12,563 nt of DNA from Clostridia bacterium (GCA_029239935.1 JARBTY010000073.1:1-12563); one strand, 5' to 3'; numbered from the stretch's first letter, positions 1 to 8,131 are shown. The notes: generated from the letters alone by a model not told the origin. Program-made: numbers and translations.

Positions 1-685
1 TGAAATGTAGTGAAAGAGGATTGCCACCCATGCCAATACCAACGAAAAACAATAAAACTGAACCAATCAGCATCTGCCAGCAGGTAAAAACTAAAGCCGG
101 GAGGCTTTTGCCTATTTTCTTAGCAATAAACATTGCCAGAGCACTGGTAAGCCCTGAAAGCATCATGAAGCCTTCACCTAAAATAGAAAAACTAAATAGA
201 TTTTCACTACTCTGGTTTAAATTAACCAATATAAGTCCTGCAAAGCCAAGCACAAGGCCTGCTAATTTTTTAAAATTAAGCTTATCATCCTTATAAATCA
301 CATGAGCAAGCAGGATAGAAAAAAAGATACTTACTTGGCCAAGGATGGAGGCCTTAATACCAGAAGTATTATTAATCCCAATATTAAAAAAGAAATATTG
401 CAGCGTGGTATTAAAAATACCTAAGATCGTTATAAGCATGAGTTGAGATTTGCTTACTTTAAATAAAGGAGCTTTAGTAGCTAACCCAAACATCAATAAA
501 ATGAAACCTGATAAGATGAATCTTAAACTGATAAAAGTAATGTTATTTGCAAAGTCACTGCTGGCAATAGACATTTCTTTGTAAATCACTTTTAATACGG
601 GGAAAGGGGTTCCCCAAAGCAGATTGCATAATACAGCTATTGAGGTAGTCACTAAAATCACTTTACCAGCATTTTTTGTCTGCAT
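1..685 (-). CDS. EamA/DMT-family transporter, partial (C-terminus beyond left edge)
   Basis: The frame is open from an ATG at 685 down to base 1, giving 228 residues without a stop. AGGAGG (complement of 696-701) lies 10 nt before the ATG. The protein is very hydrophobic with many membrane helices. Residues 11-35 hold the first helix with a WGTPFP segment; helices follow near 50-70, 83-103, 110-130, 140-156, 172-190 and 198-218. A short basic stretch (KDDKLNFKK, 132-140) between helices is typical of the loop after the fourth helix in EamA proteins. The full family length is about 290-300 residues in two EamA repeats, so the last 65-75 residues are missing here. These are inner-membrane exporters or importers of metabolites, and the substrate cannot be read from sequence. 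It is divergent from pncB and shares its control region. The family call is firm; substrate unknown. Confidence 0.85.
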   Translation of the reverse strand, partial: MQTKNAGKVILVTTSIAVLCNLLWGTPFPVLKVIYKEMSIASSDFANNITFISLRFILSGFILLMFGLATKAPLFKVSKSQLMLITILGIFNTTLQYFFFNIGINNTSGIKASILGQVSIFFSILLAHVIYKDDKLNFKKLAGLVLGFAGLILVNLNQSSENLFSFSILGEGFMMLSGLTSALAMFIAKKIGKSLPALVFTCWQMLIGSVLLFFVGIGMGGNPLSLHF

Positions 686-761
686 TCTGGTCAAACCTCC
701 TAAAAAATGAAAATATTTGTAAAGACAGAACTTAAATGTTTATCTATAGAATGACTAAATA

Positions 762-779
762 TGTTATAATATTATAACA
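762..779. promoter_or_regulatory. 18-bp perfect palindrome with an extended -10 on each strand
   Basis: TGTTATAATATTATAACA is identical to its reverse complement. Read on the plus strand it gives the extended -10 TGTTATAAT with the hexamer at 765-770, pointing toward pncB. Read on the minus strand it gives the same extended -10 with the hexamer at 776-771, pointing toward the transporter. I see no good -35 at 16-18 bp on either side, which fits extended -10 promoters. The palindrome may be just two overlapping promoters, an operator, or both. The promoter role is inferred from sequence only. Confidence 0.6.
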
Positions 780-825
780 CAAGATTGTCGTTTCAGGTTA
801 GTTTATTAGAATATGACTCAGCTAG

Positions 826-2307
826 ATGAGTAAAGATAGGAGATATGTCACAGTGGGAACAAGAAACTTAACGTTATTAACGGACTTGTATCAGTTAACA
901 ATGATGCAAGGGTATTATGAAAATGATGTTAATAATCATGAGGTCGTTTTTGACCTTTTTTATAGAAATAATCCTTCAAAGAATGGGTACGCCTTGTGTG
1001 CAGGGCTGGCACAAACGATAGAGTATATCGAAAATTTATCTTTTGCTGAAGAAGATATCAATTACTTAGAAAGTCTAAAGATATTTAAAAAGGATTTCCT
1101 TAAGTACTTAGGCGGTTTTAGATTTACGGGAGATATTGATGCGATAGAAGAAGGTACTGTAGTTTTTCCAGGGGAAGTGCTCCTAAGAGTCAAGGCACCT
1201 ATACTGGAAGCACAGTTTGTTGAAACAGCACTGCTGACTATGATTAACCACCAAAGCCTTATCGCAACAAAGGCAGCCAGAGTAGTAAAAGCTGCAGAAG
1301 GAGATACGGTTTTAGAATTTGGATTAAGAAGGGCTCAAGGGCCGGATGCGGGCATTTATGGGGCAAGAGCCGCTATGATAGGTGGGTGCGGAGCCACATC
1401 TAATGTCCTAACAGGACAAATGTTTGATGTACCCATTGCAGGGACCCATGCTCATAGCTGGGTCATGAGCTTTGATAAAGAAATAGATTCTTTTAGAGCC
1501 TATGCCAAGCTATTTCCTAACAAATGCATTCTGCTTGTAGATACCTATGATACAGTGGAGTCAGGAGTTCCTAATGCTATCAAAGTTTTTGATGAAATGA
1601 AAGAACAGGGTATTCACTTAAGTTCCTATGGTATACGTTTAGACAGCGGAGATTTAGCTTATTTATCAAAGAAGGCGAGACGTATGCTGGATCAGGCGGG
1701 CCATACAGAAGCCATCATCAGCGCATCCTGTGACTTAGATGAGCTGCTTATCTCAGATCTTAAGAGACAAGGCGCTAAGATAAGTTTATGGGGAGTCGGA
1801 ACCAACTTAATTACATCATCAGATTGCCCGTCTTTTGGCGGCATCTACAAATTATCAGCTGAAATCGGAAAAGATGGTGTTTGCATTCCTAAGATTAAAA
1901 TCTCTGACAATCCAGAAAAGGTGACCAATCCAGGCATCAAAAAAGTGGTAAGAATATATGACAAAGAGACACAAAAAATTCAAGCAGATATTATCGCCCT
2001 TGAAGGAGAAGTTTTTGATGAAAGCAAACCATTAGTTTTGCTAGATGCAAATGCAAGATGGAAAAAAATAAAATTCAAGGCCAATACCTATACAGTGAGA
2101 GAACTTTTGACGCCCATATTTAGAAAAGGTATAAGAGTCTATGACGTGCCGGCTGTGATGAAGATAAGAGAGTATGCAGCAGGAGAATTAGACACTCTGT
2201 GGGATGAATATAAGAGACTTATTAACCCACAAATTATGCCAGTTGTTTTATCAGATGCTTTGTACGAGCTCAAACAAAAAATGCTCGAGGATTACAAAAA
2301 GGATTAG
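826..2307 (+). CDS. pncB: Nicotinate phosphoribosyltransferase
   Basis: The enzyme joins nicotinate and PRPP, coupled to ATP hydrolysis, to give nicotinate mononucleotide in the Preiss-Handler NAD salvage pathway; it is cytoplasmic. With the ATG at 826 it has 493 residues, the usual size for the Gram-positive form. Visible signatures are the N-terminal LTLLTDLYQLTMMQGYY (15-31), EFGLRRAQGPDAG (164-176), GTHAHSW (206-212), whose H210 matches the histidine phosphorylated in characterised enzymes, YDTVESGVPNA (241-251), GIRLDSGDL (269-277) and GVGTN (323-327). Start choice: ATG 826 has no clear ribosome binding site. GTG 853 (residue 10) lies 9-10 nt after TAGGAG (837-842), and the conserved region begins only after it, so the true start may be 853. 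It is first gene of an operon with plsC and the FapA-like gene; the plsC ribosome binding site overlaps its stop. Confidence 0.95.
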   Translation: MSKDRRYVTVGTRNLTLLTDLYQLTMMQGYYENDVNNHEVVFDLFYRNNPSKNGYALCAGLAQTIEYIENLSFAEEDINYLESLKIFKKDFLKYLGGFRFTGDIDAIEEGTVVFPGEVLLRVKAPILEAQFVETALLTMINHQSLIATKAARVVKAAEGDTVLEFGLRRAQGPDAGIYGARAAMIGGCGATSNVLTGQMFDVPIAGTHAHSWVMSFDKEIDSFRAYAKLFPNKCILLVDTYDTVESGVPNAIKVFDEMKEQGIHLSSYGIRLDSGDLAYLSKKARRMLDQAGHTEAIISASCDLDELLISDLKRQGAKISLWGVGTNLITSSDCPSFGGIYKLSAEIGKDGVCIPKIKISDNPEKVTNPGIKKVVRIYDKETQKIQADIIALEGEVFDESKPLVLLDANARWKKIKFKANTYTVRELLTPIFRKGIRVYDVPAVMKIREYAAGELDTLWDEYKRLINPQIMPVVLSDALYELKQKMLEDYKKD

Positions 2308-2317
2308 GAGTGGTGGT

Positions 2318-3064
2318 GTGATTGAAAGTATAAGAGTGATAAGCAGTATGGCGGTCCACTATATAAAAATGGGGAAAATTAGAAAAGAATACTTTTATGG
2401 CAATCAAAAGCACGAGAAAAAAGATAGTAGGAGCCATATGTATAAAGTATTACAGCAGTTATGCCGAAATATGATAAAAGCGGCCAATGTGACAGTGCAG
2501 GTGACCGGACAGGACTATTTACCTAAAGAAGGACCGGTATTATATGTGGCAAACCATAAAAGTCTATTTGATATTGTGGTACTCGTAAGTTTGATCGATG
2601 ACCCCTGCATCTTTATAGGAAAAAAGGAAGTCAGCAAAATGCCTCTTATTGGTAAGTGGTTTGATGCTTTAGGATGCATTTATATAGACAGAGAAGATAT
2701 AAGACAGTCTCTTCAGGCTATTATGGCAGGTATTGGTGAACTGAAAGGCGGGCAGTCAGTAGTTATTTTCCCAGAAGGGACAAGAACTTCTGATAAAGGT
2801 ATAAAAGATTTTAAAGAAGGCAGTTTTAAACTGGCTTCTAAAACTCAGGTGCCAATTGTACCCATAGCTCTTCAGGACACCTATAAAATCTTTGAGGAAA
2901 AGAGACGGGTTGAAAAAGCTAAAGTTTATGTCAATATTGGTGAGATGATAAAACAGCAAGATTTAGAAGAACAAGATAAAAAACAATTACCACACTATGT
3001 ACAAAAAAAGATTGAAGCTTTATTACAGCAAGTGGCAAAAGACAATGGCGATATAAGTGAGTAA
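2318..3064 (+). CDS. plsC: 1-acyl-sn-glycerol-3-phosphate acyltransferase (LPLAT/PlsC family)
   Basis: PlsC transfers an acyl group to the sn-2 position of lysophosphatidate to form phosphatidate, the precursor of all glycerophospholipids, at the cytoplasmic membrane. I start it at GTG 2318 (248 residues). AGGAG at 2306-2310 sits 7 nt upstream and overlaps the pncB stop codon, and the resulting length is normal for PlsC. The frame is open further upstream to an ATG at 2204, but that part lies inside pncB and carries no family signature. The catalytic HX4D motif is H80-D85 in NHKSLFD, the glycerophosphate-binding FPEGTRT is at 151-157, and the C-terminal VPIVPIAL block is at 178-185. An amphipathic N-terminal stretch (about 1-60) likely associates with the membrane. 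The stop codon overlaps an unused ATG by one base, and the next gene starts 18 bp later. Confidence 0.93.
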   Translation: MIESIRVISSMAVHYIKMGKIRKEYFYGNQKHEKKDSRSHMYKVLQQLCRNMIKAANVTVQVTGQDYLPKEGPVLYVANHKSLFDIVVLVSLIDDPCIFIGKKEVSKMPLIGKWFDALGCIYIDREDIRQSLQAIMAGIGELKGGQSVVIFPEGTRTSDKGIKDFKEGSFKLASKTQVPIVPIALQDTYKIFEEKRRVEKAKVYVNIGEMIKQQDLEEQDKKQLPHYVQKKIEALLQQVAKDNGDISE

Positions 3065-3081
3065 TGCAGGGGGGGAAATAC

Positions 3082-4497
3082 ATGGCAGGAGAAAATAACT
3101 CCATAGATAATAATGAACCGATTGATGAAATAGTATCAATAGAAATATCTAGAGATAAGATGCTTGGCGTTATATGGTTTGATGCACCTCAAAATGGTGG
3201 GAAGAAATTATCTGAGGATCAGATTAAATATGAAATAGGGAAAAAGGGGATTAAAAAGGGAATAGATTTAGAAGTCTTAAGTGAAATTGTAAATAATAGG
3301 AGATATAACTACAAATATATCATTGCTAAGGGAATGCAGGCAAAAGATGGTCAAGATGCTATACTGACCTTAGCTTTTGATACAAATCAAATAAAAAATT
3401 TTACACCTAAACAAAATAAAGATGGAACGGTTGACTTTAAAGAGCTCCATGTTGTACATAATGTAAAAAAAGGAGATTTACTTGCTACAAAGGTTCCAGC
3501 TACAGAGGGAATAGAAGGATACAATGTACTGGATCAAAAGATTAGAGCAAAAAAGGGAAAAGATATTAGAATGCCCAAGGGTAAAAATACAGAAATATTA
3601 GCAGATGGTCTGACGTTGATTGCTTCGGTAGATGGTAAATTAGAATATGATGGCCATAATATTTATATCAATACAGTCTATACGTTAAATGGGGATTTGG
3701 ACAGTGGTGTAGGAAATATAGATTTCTTAGGCAGCGTAGTCATTAATGGCAGCGTAAAATCGGGGTATACTATAAAGGCTGAAGGTTCTGTAGAGGTTAA
3801 GGGTTCTGTAGAAGATGCAGTGATTATTGCAGGCGGTGATATTCTTCTTGGTTATGGTATACAGGGCACAGACAGTGGACAGCTAGTCTCAGAAGGCAAT
3901 ATTGTTGCCAAGTTTATTCAAAATGCTGTTGTAGCAGCACGTAAAGATGTTATTACTGAAGCCATTATTCATTCACATGTTTCGGCAGGGGGCAGTATCA
4001 AAGTCGAAAGCGGTAAAGGAACAATCGTTGGAGGAAGTGCAGCAGCAACAAATATGATTTTGGCTAAAAGTATTGGTTCGCCAATGGGGACAGTTACAAT
4101 GGTGCAAATAGGTATATTGCCAAGTATCTACAAAAAGCATAAAGATATAGAAGTTCATTTAAATAAAAATAAAGAGAGCTTAGAGAAAGTAGAACAAAGC
4201 ATCAAGTTTCTATTAACAAAATCTAAGCAGATACGACTAGATCCTCAAAAGCAACTGATGCTTCAAAAGCTAAATGATTCTAGGATGCCTTTGATTGATG
4301 AGATAGAAAAACTGAAGAGAGATTATACAGAACTGAGTGATATGCTAAGGGATGCACAGGATGGGATTATTAAAGCTACAGATACAGTATATCCGGGTGT
4401 TAAGGTTATTATAGGCAGTTCTATCAAATACATAGATGATACCCAAATACATTGTACTATTAGGAAGGTAGATGGAGATATCTATATAGGTGCATAA
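3082..4497 (+). CDS. FapA family protein (DUF342), polymer-forming beta-helix plus coiled coil
   Basis: Starting at ATG 3082 it has 471 residues. A G-rich Shine-Dalgarno (A3068 followed by seven G, 3069-3075) lies 6 nt upstream; an in-frame ATG at 3064 overlaps the plsC stop but lacks a good binding site. The N-terminal part (about 20-190) matches the FapA N-terminal domain, with the 'HNVKKGDLLATKVPATEGIEGYNV' type region at 126-149. Residues about 199-345 are short beta repeats with regular glycines (GSVV, GSVK, GSVEVKGSVED, GGDI, GGSIKVESGKGTIVGG), a right-handed beta-helix like that of bactofilin-type FapA domains. Residues about 350-430 are a charged heptad-rich coiled coil. FapA proteins are linked to flagellar assembly in some bacteria, yet no flagellar gene is present here, and its operon partners are NAD and phospholipid enzymes. 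No catalytic residues are recognised; the cellular role is unknown, possibly a cytoplasmic scaffold or membrane-associated polymer. Confidence 0.88.
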   Translation: MAGENNSIDNNEPIDEIVSIEISRDKMLGVIWFDAPQNGGKKLSEDQIKYEIGKKGIKKGIDLEVLSEIVNNRRYNYKYIIAKGMQAKDGQDAILTLAFDTNQIKNFTPKQNKDGTVDFKELHVVHNVKKGDLLATKVPATEGIEGYNVLDQKIRAKKGKDIRMPKGKNTEILADGLTLIASVDGKLEYDGHNIYINTVYTLNGDLDSGVGNIDFLGSVVINGSVKSGYTIKAEGSVEVKGSVEDAVIIAGGDILLGYGIQGTDSGQLVSEGNIVAKFIQNAVVAARKDVITEAIIHSHVSAGGSIKVESGKGTIVGGSAAATNMILAKSIGSPMGTVTMVQIGILPSIYKKHKDIEVHLNKNKESLEKVEQSIKFLLTKSKQIRLDPQKQLMLQKLNDSRMPLIDEIEKLKRDYTELSDMLRDAQDGIIKATDTVYPGVKVIIGSSIKYIDDTQIHCTIRKVDGDIYIGA

Positions 4498-4509
4498 AAG
4501 ATAACTATG

Positions 4510-4554
4510 AAAGGGTCATAAAACTGTAGATTCTCTACTGCTTTATGACCCTTT
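4510..4554 (+). terminator. Rho-independent terminator ending the pncB-plsC-fapA operon
   Basis: A 13-bp perfect stem, AAAGGGTCATAAA (4510-4522) with TTTATGACCCTTT (4542-4554), encloses a second small hairpin, GTAGA (4526-4530) with TCTAC (4534-4538). The T tract 4552-4556 follows on the plus strand. It starts 12 bp after the fapA-like stop. The cls stop on the minus strand is at 4594-4596, so the same hairpin may also end the ppk1-cls transcript, although the T run on that side is only three long. Confidence 0.88.
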
Positions 4555-4593
4555 TTAGTCGAAAGTTTATCTACAAGAAGATGAGGTTCTGAC

Positions 4594-6051
4594 CTATAAT
4601 ATGGGGGAAATCAACCGGGAAACGGATTCTTTAAATTTAATAAGTAAGCTGCGATCGTTATAAAGAGCTAATGAGAGTTCTTTTGAATCTTCAAGGTCGC
4701 TGTTAAAGATAGCCGAAAGCTTTTTGGAGGTGACTTCATCATAGATAAAAGCATTGATTTCAAAGTTAATCTTAAAACTGCGCATGTCAAAATTAGCTGT
4801 GCCTACAGAGCAAATCATTTCATCAATAACGATTGTTTTAGCATGTAAAAAGCCTTTTTCATACGTATAACATTTGACACCACACTCTAAGACCTCACCA
4901 ATATGAGCATAAGTAGCCCAATAAACAAACAAGTGGTCCGGCTTATTGGGAATCATGATTTTAACATCTATACCCGATAGGGCGGCGAGCTTAATAGCCG
5001 TTAAGATACCTTCATCAGGGACAAAATAAGGGGTCTGAATAAAAATGGATTTTTTGGCTTCATTAATCATTTTAATGTAACCATTTCTGATACTGGTATA
5101 TTTTGAATCAGGGCCGCTGGATACAATCTGCATACCGACATTGCCATAAGCGTTATAGGTTTTGATAGGTATGTATTTATCCAGAGATACGTTTTCGTGG
5201 GCAGCAAAACGCCAGTCTAGTAAAAATTGAAGATTGATAAGTCTGACGGCACTGCCGGTTATCTTGAGATGAGTATCGCGCCAATAACCTAATTTTTTAT
5301 TGAGGCCGATATAGGACTTACCGATATTAAAGCCACCTAAATAAGCGATCATACCATCTATAACACAAATTTTTCGGTGATTTCTATAATTAGCTCTTAA
5401 TTTAACAAATGGGATAAAGGAAGGAAAAAAACAAGTGACTTTAACTCCCGCGAGCTTGAGTTCATAAAAATATTTTTTAGGAATGCCAAAGCAGCCTAAA
5501 TCATCATAAAGCAAAAAAACTTCAACGCCTTCCCGAGCCTTAGCAATCAAGAGATCCTTAAAGGCTTTTCCAACCTCATCATTACTAATAATATAGTATT
5601 CTAAATGGATATATTTCTTTGCTTTTTTGATATTTTCAAATAAGGCGTTAAAAAGTGCACGGCCATCGGTAAGAATAGCTACGGTGTTATCCTCTGTATA
5701 TAAAGATTCGTGGGCATTCAGATGGAGACTTATAATATTTTCATAGGTTGTTATAAGAGGATTACTGTATTCGTTCATATGCTGCGTAAGAGCCACTTGC
5801 TGTCTATGAACAACGGCTAAAAACCTGTCTTGTTCTTCTTTTTTAATAAATGTTTTGCGTTTGCGCAGGTCTTGACCGATAAAAAGATATAAAATAAAGC
5901 CAGCAAAAGGGATAAAGAGCATAATCATAATCCAAGCCCAAGTCGTACTGGCATTTTTTCTGGCTAAGAAGATAACGGATAGGACAAGTAAGATGTTAAT
6001 ATAGAGAAAAATGTCAAGCCAAGTAAATTTTACTAAAAATGCATGGATCAT
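4594..6051 (-). CDS. cls: Cardiolipin synthase (PLD superfamily)
   Basis: Cls joins two phosphatidylglycerol molecules to give cardiolipin and glycerol at the cytoplasmic membrane. The protein has 485 residues, the usual size for the two-helix ClsA-type enzyme. Two N-terminal transmembrane helices (about 11-30 and 37-58) precede the phospholipase D domains. Both HKD motifs are intact: H225, K227, D232 in HRKICVID and H403, K405, D410 in HAKTIVID, each followed by the usual G/N-rich segment (GGFNIG, GTANFDMRSF). AGGTG (complement of 6058-6062) lies 6 nt before ATG 6051. It follows ppk1 after 43 bp with no terminator seen between, so the two are probably one transcript. Its 3' end faces the convergent FapA-like gene. 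Confidence 0.96.
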   Translation of the reverse strand: MIHAFLVKFTWLDIFLYINILLVLSVIFLARKNASTTWAWIMIMLFIPFAGFILYLFIGQDLRKRKTFIKKEEQDRFLAVVHRQQVALTQHMNEYSNPLITTYENIISLHLNAHESLYTEDNTVAILTDGRALFNALFENIKKAKKYIHLEYYIISNDEVGKAFKDLLIAKAREGVEVFLLYDDLGCFGIPKKYFYELKLAGVKVTCFFPSFIPFVKLRANYRNHRKICVIDGMIAYLGGFNIGKSYIGLNKKLGYWRDTHLKITGSAVRLINLQFLLDWRFAAHENVSLDKYIPIKTYNAYGNVGMQIVSSGPDSKYTSIRNGYIKMINEAKKSIFIQTPYFVPDEGILTAIKLAALSGIDVKIMIPNKPDHLFVYWATYAHIGEVLECGVKCYTYEKGFLHAKTIVIDEMICSVGTANFDMRSFKINFEINAFIYDEVTSKKLSAIFNSDLEDSKELSLALYNDRSLLIKFKESVSRLISPIL

Positions 6052-6094
6052 TCACATCACCTCACCCTATAGTAACATACAAATATTAACAAAT

Positions 6095-8131
6095 CTACCG
6101 ATACAAGAGCTCTTGACTGCTGATAGCTTCTTTTCGATGTCTGGCAATTTTAGTATATGAACCATCACTGTTTAAAATGCGGGCTTTTACGTTATCTTGT
6201 AGATTGATATCTAAAATATGCTTTACCTTTTCTTTGCAGGCTTTATCTTTCACAGGAAACATCAGTTCAACTCTGCGGTTAAGATTTCTGGTCATCCAAT
6301 CAGCACTGCTCAAATAAACTTCATCTGCTCCATCATTATAAAAATAGTAAATACGGCTATGTTCAAGAAATCTGCCGACAATACTTCGAACTGTAATATT
6401 TTCACTGATACCCTGCATACCAGGTGTGAGGCAGCAGATACCTCTTATAATCAAATCAATTTTTACACCGCAGTTAGAAGCATCATATAGTGCTTTGATA
6501 ATACCAGTATCCACAAGAGAGTTCATCTTAGCTATTATTTTAGCAGGTTTGCCTTCCATAGCATTTTTAGATTCTCTTTCTATAAGACTTATAAATTTAG
6601 ATCTTAGGCCAGAGGGGGCAATAGAGAAATGAGTGAGTTCGCTGGGTTTAGTAAGACCAGAGAGCATATTAAACAGAGAAGAGGCATCCGCTCCAAATTC
6701 AGGATCAGAGGTAAAAAGGCCTAAATCTGTATAGAGCTTAGCGGTCACATCATTATAATTACCGGTTCCAAGATGCACATACCTTTTAATACCATCGGAT
6801 TCTTTGCGCACAATAAGAAGAATTTTACAATGGGTTTTGAGCCCCACTAAGCCGTAAATAACATGGCAACCGGCTTTTTCGAGCCGCTTAGCCCAAATAA
6901 TATTGTTTTCCTCATCAAATCTCGCTTTTAACTCCACAAGTACTGTGACCTGTTTGCCGTTTTCCGCAGCTTTAATGAGGGCACCAACTAGAGGTGAGTT
7001 GCCGCTCACCCGATAAAGGGTTTGTTTAATTCCAAGAACAAGAGGGTCTTTAGCAGCTTTTTGAACCATATCAACAACTGGAGAAAAGCTCTCAAAAGGG
7101 TGGTGCAGAATAATATCTTGTTTGGATACAGCAGCAAAGATATTGGGCTCACAGGAGATTTCTTTACAAAGCTTAGGTGCTATAGGAGCATAGGTTAAAT
7201 GAGGCAGATGGATATAGTTCCCCATTTTCATTAAGAAGGTTAGATCTAATGGACCGGAGACTTTATAATGGTGATCTTTAGTGACTTCTAACTCTTCTTC
7301 AAGCAGGCTAAGCAACTTTAAGTTAACACTCTTTTCTATTTCAAGTCTTACCACTGCGCCCCATTTTCTTTGTTTTAGAGATTGTTCAATGGTCTCAAGT
7401 AGATCTTCTGCCCCTTCTTCATCTAGCGTCAAATCGGCATTTCTAGTGATTCGATAGCAAGAGGAGGCCAAAATATGATGACTGCTAAACAAGGAATGAA
7501 GGTGCATCTTTATGACATCTTCAAGAAAAATATAATACTGCATGTCATCGGTCTGTGGCAAGGCAATGAGCCTTCTGAGAACGGAAGGAACTTGTATGGT
7601 TCCAAGATGGATGTCATTTTTCTGAGTTTTACTTTGTAACAGAAGAGCAAGATTAAGGGTTTTATTTAAGATAAGAGGAAAGGGTCTGCCCTTATCAACT
7701 ACCATAGGTGTCAGGACTGGATAGATATTATTCATATAATAAGTCTTTATAAAATCAGATTGCGCCGGGCTTAAATCTCTTTCTTTTACAAAAAGGATTT
7801 GTTGTCTTTTTAGACATTGTTTGAGAGAATAACTGAAGGTTTTATATTGATCATTTACAAGTCGTTGAGCCCTAGAAGTAATGGCAGTAATTTGTTCGCC
7901 GGGAGTCATTCCAGACGGGTCAATTCGCTCGGAGTTGGCATTTACTAGGTCGTAAAGAGAAGCAACTCTAACCATAAAAAATTCATCCAGGTTAGAACTG
8001 ACAATAGCTAAAAATTTTAGTCTTTCGACAAGTGGATTTGAAGTATCCTGAGCCTCTTCAAGAACTCTTGAATTAAACTCAAGCAGGCTAAGTTCTCTAT
8101 TAATAAAGTTTTCTTTTGAAGTATAGTTCAT
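6095..8131 (-). CDS. ppk1: Polyphosphate kinase 1
   Basis: Ppk1 reversibly transfers the terminal phosphate of ATP to a growing inorganic polyphosphate chain through a phosphohistidine intermediate. It has 678 residues against 688 for the E. coli enzyme. The N-terminal domain begins with FINRELSLLEFN (9-20) and SSNLDEFFMVRV (45-56). The catalytic domains are PLD-like: H434 in LKTHCK corresponds to the phosphorylated E. coli His435, H453 in YVHLGTGNYND to His454, and H591 in LEHSRIYYF to His592; each differs from E. coli numbering by one. YLSSADWMTRNLNRRVE (606-622) is the C-terminal signature. An AGGGG (complement of 8140-8144) is 8 nt before ATG 8131. It heads an operon with cls and is divergent from ppx. 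A likely -10 and an 11-bp repeat array lie upstream and suggest control by phosphate supply. Confidence 0.97.
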   Translation of the reverse strand: MNYTSKENFINRELSLLEFNSRVLEEAQDTSNPLVERLKFLAIVSSNLDEFFMVRVASLYDLVNANSERIDPSGMTPGEQITAITSRAQRLVNDQYKTFSYSLKQCLKRQQILFVKERDLSPAQSDFIKTYYMNNIYPVLTPMVVDKGRPFPLILNKTLNLALLLQSKTQKNDIHLGTIQVPSVLRRLIALPQTDDMQYYIFLEDVIKMHLHSLFSSHHILASSCYRITRNADLTLDEEGAEDLLETIEQSLKQRKWGAVVRLEIEKSVNLKLLSLLEEELEVTKDHHYKVSGPLDLTFLMKMGNYIHLPHLTYAPIAPKLCKEISCEPNIFAAVSKQDIILHHPFESFSPVVDMVQKAAKDPLVLGIKQTLYRVSGNSPLVGALIKAAENGKQVTVLVELKARFDEENNIIWAKRLEKAGCHVIYGLVGLKTHCKILLIVRKESDGIKRYVHLGTGNYNDVTAKLYTDLGLFTSDPEFGADASSLFNMLSGLTKPSELTHFSIAPSGLRSKFISLIERESKNAMEGKPAKIIAKMNSLVDTGIIKALYDASNCGVKIDLIIRGICCLTPGMQGISENITVRSIVGRFLEHSRIYYFYNDGADEVYLSSADWMTRNLNRRVELMFPVKDKACKEKVKHILDINLQDNVKARILNSDGSYTKIARHRKEAISSQELLYR

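Noticed and set aside
21..296. Open plus-strand frame of 91 codons at the left edge
   Set aside because: It lies antisense inside the EamA/DMT transporter gene, has no ribosome binding site and no recognisable protein features.
762..779. Rex (NADH-sensing repressor) operator before pncB
   Set aside because: Rex sites need TGTTA and TAACA halves separated by 6 bp; here the gap is 8 bp, so the match is not adequate despite the appealing NAD link.
2204..2317. Upstream extension of plsC to an ATG at 2204
   Set aside because: This stretch is inside pncB in another frame and has no family similarity; GTG 2318 has a proper ribosome binding site and gives a normal PlsC length.
2756..2959. Minus-strand frame opposite plsC
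   Set aside because: It mirrors the FPEGTRT-containing part of plsC and has no independent signals.
6218..6632. Two overlapping plus-strand frames opposite ppk1
   Set aside because: They are antisense to the conserved catalytic end of ppk1 and look like shadows.
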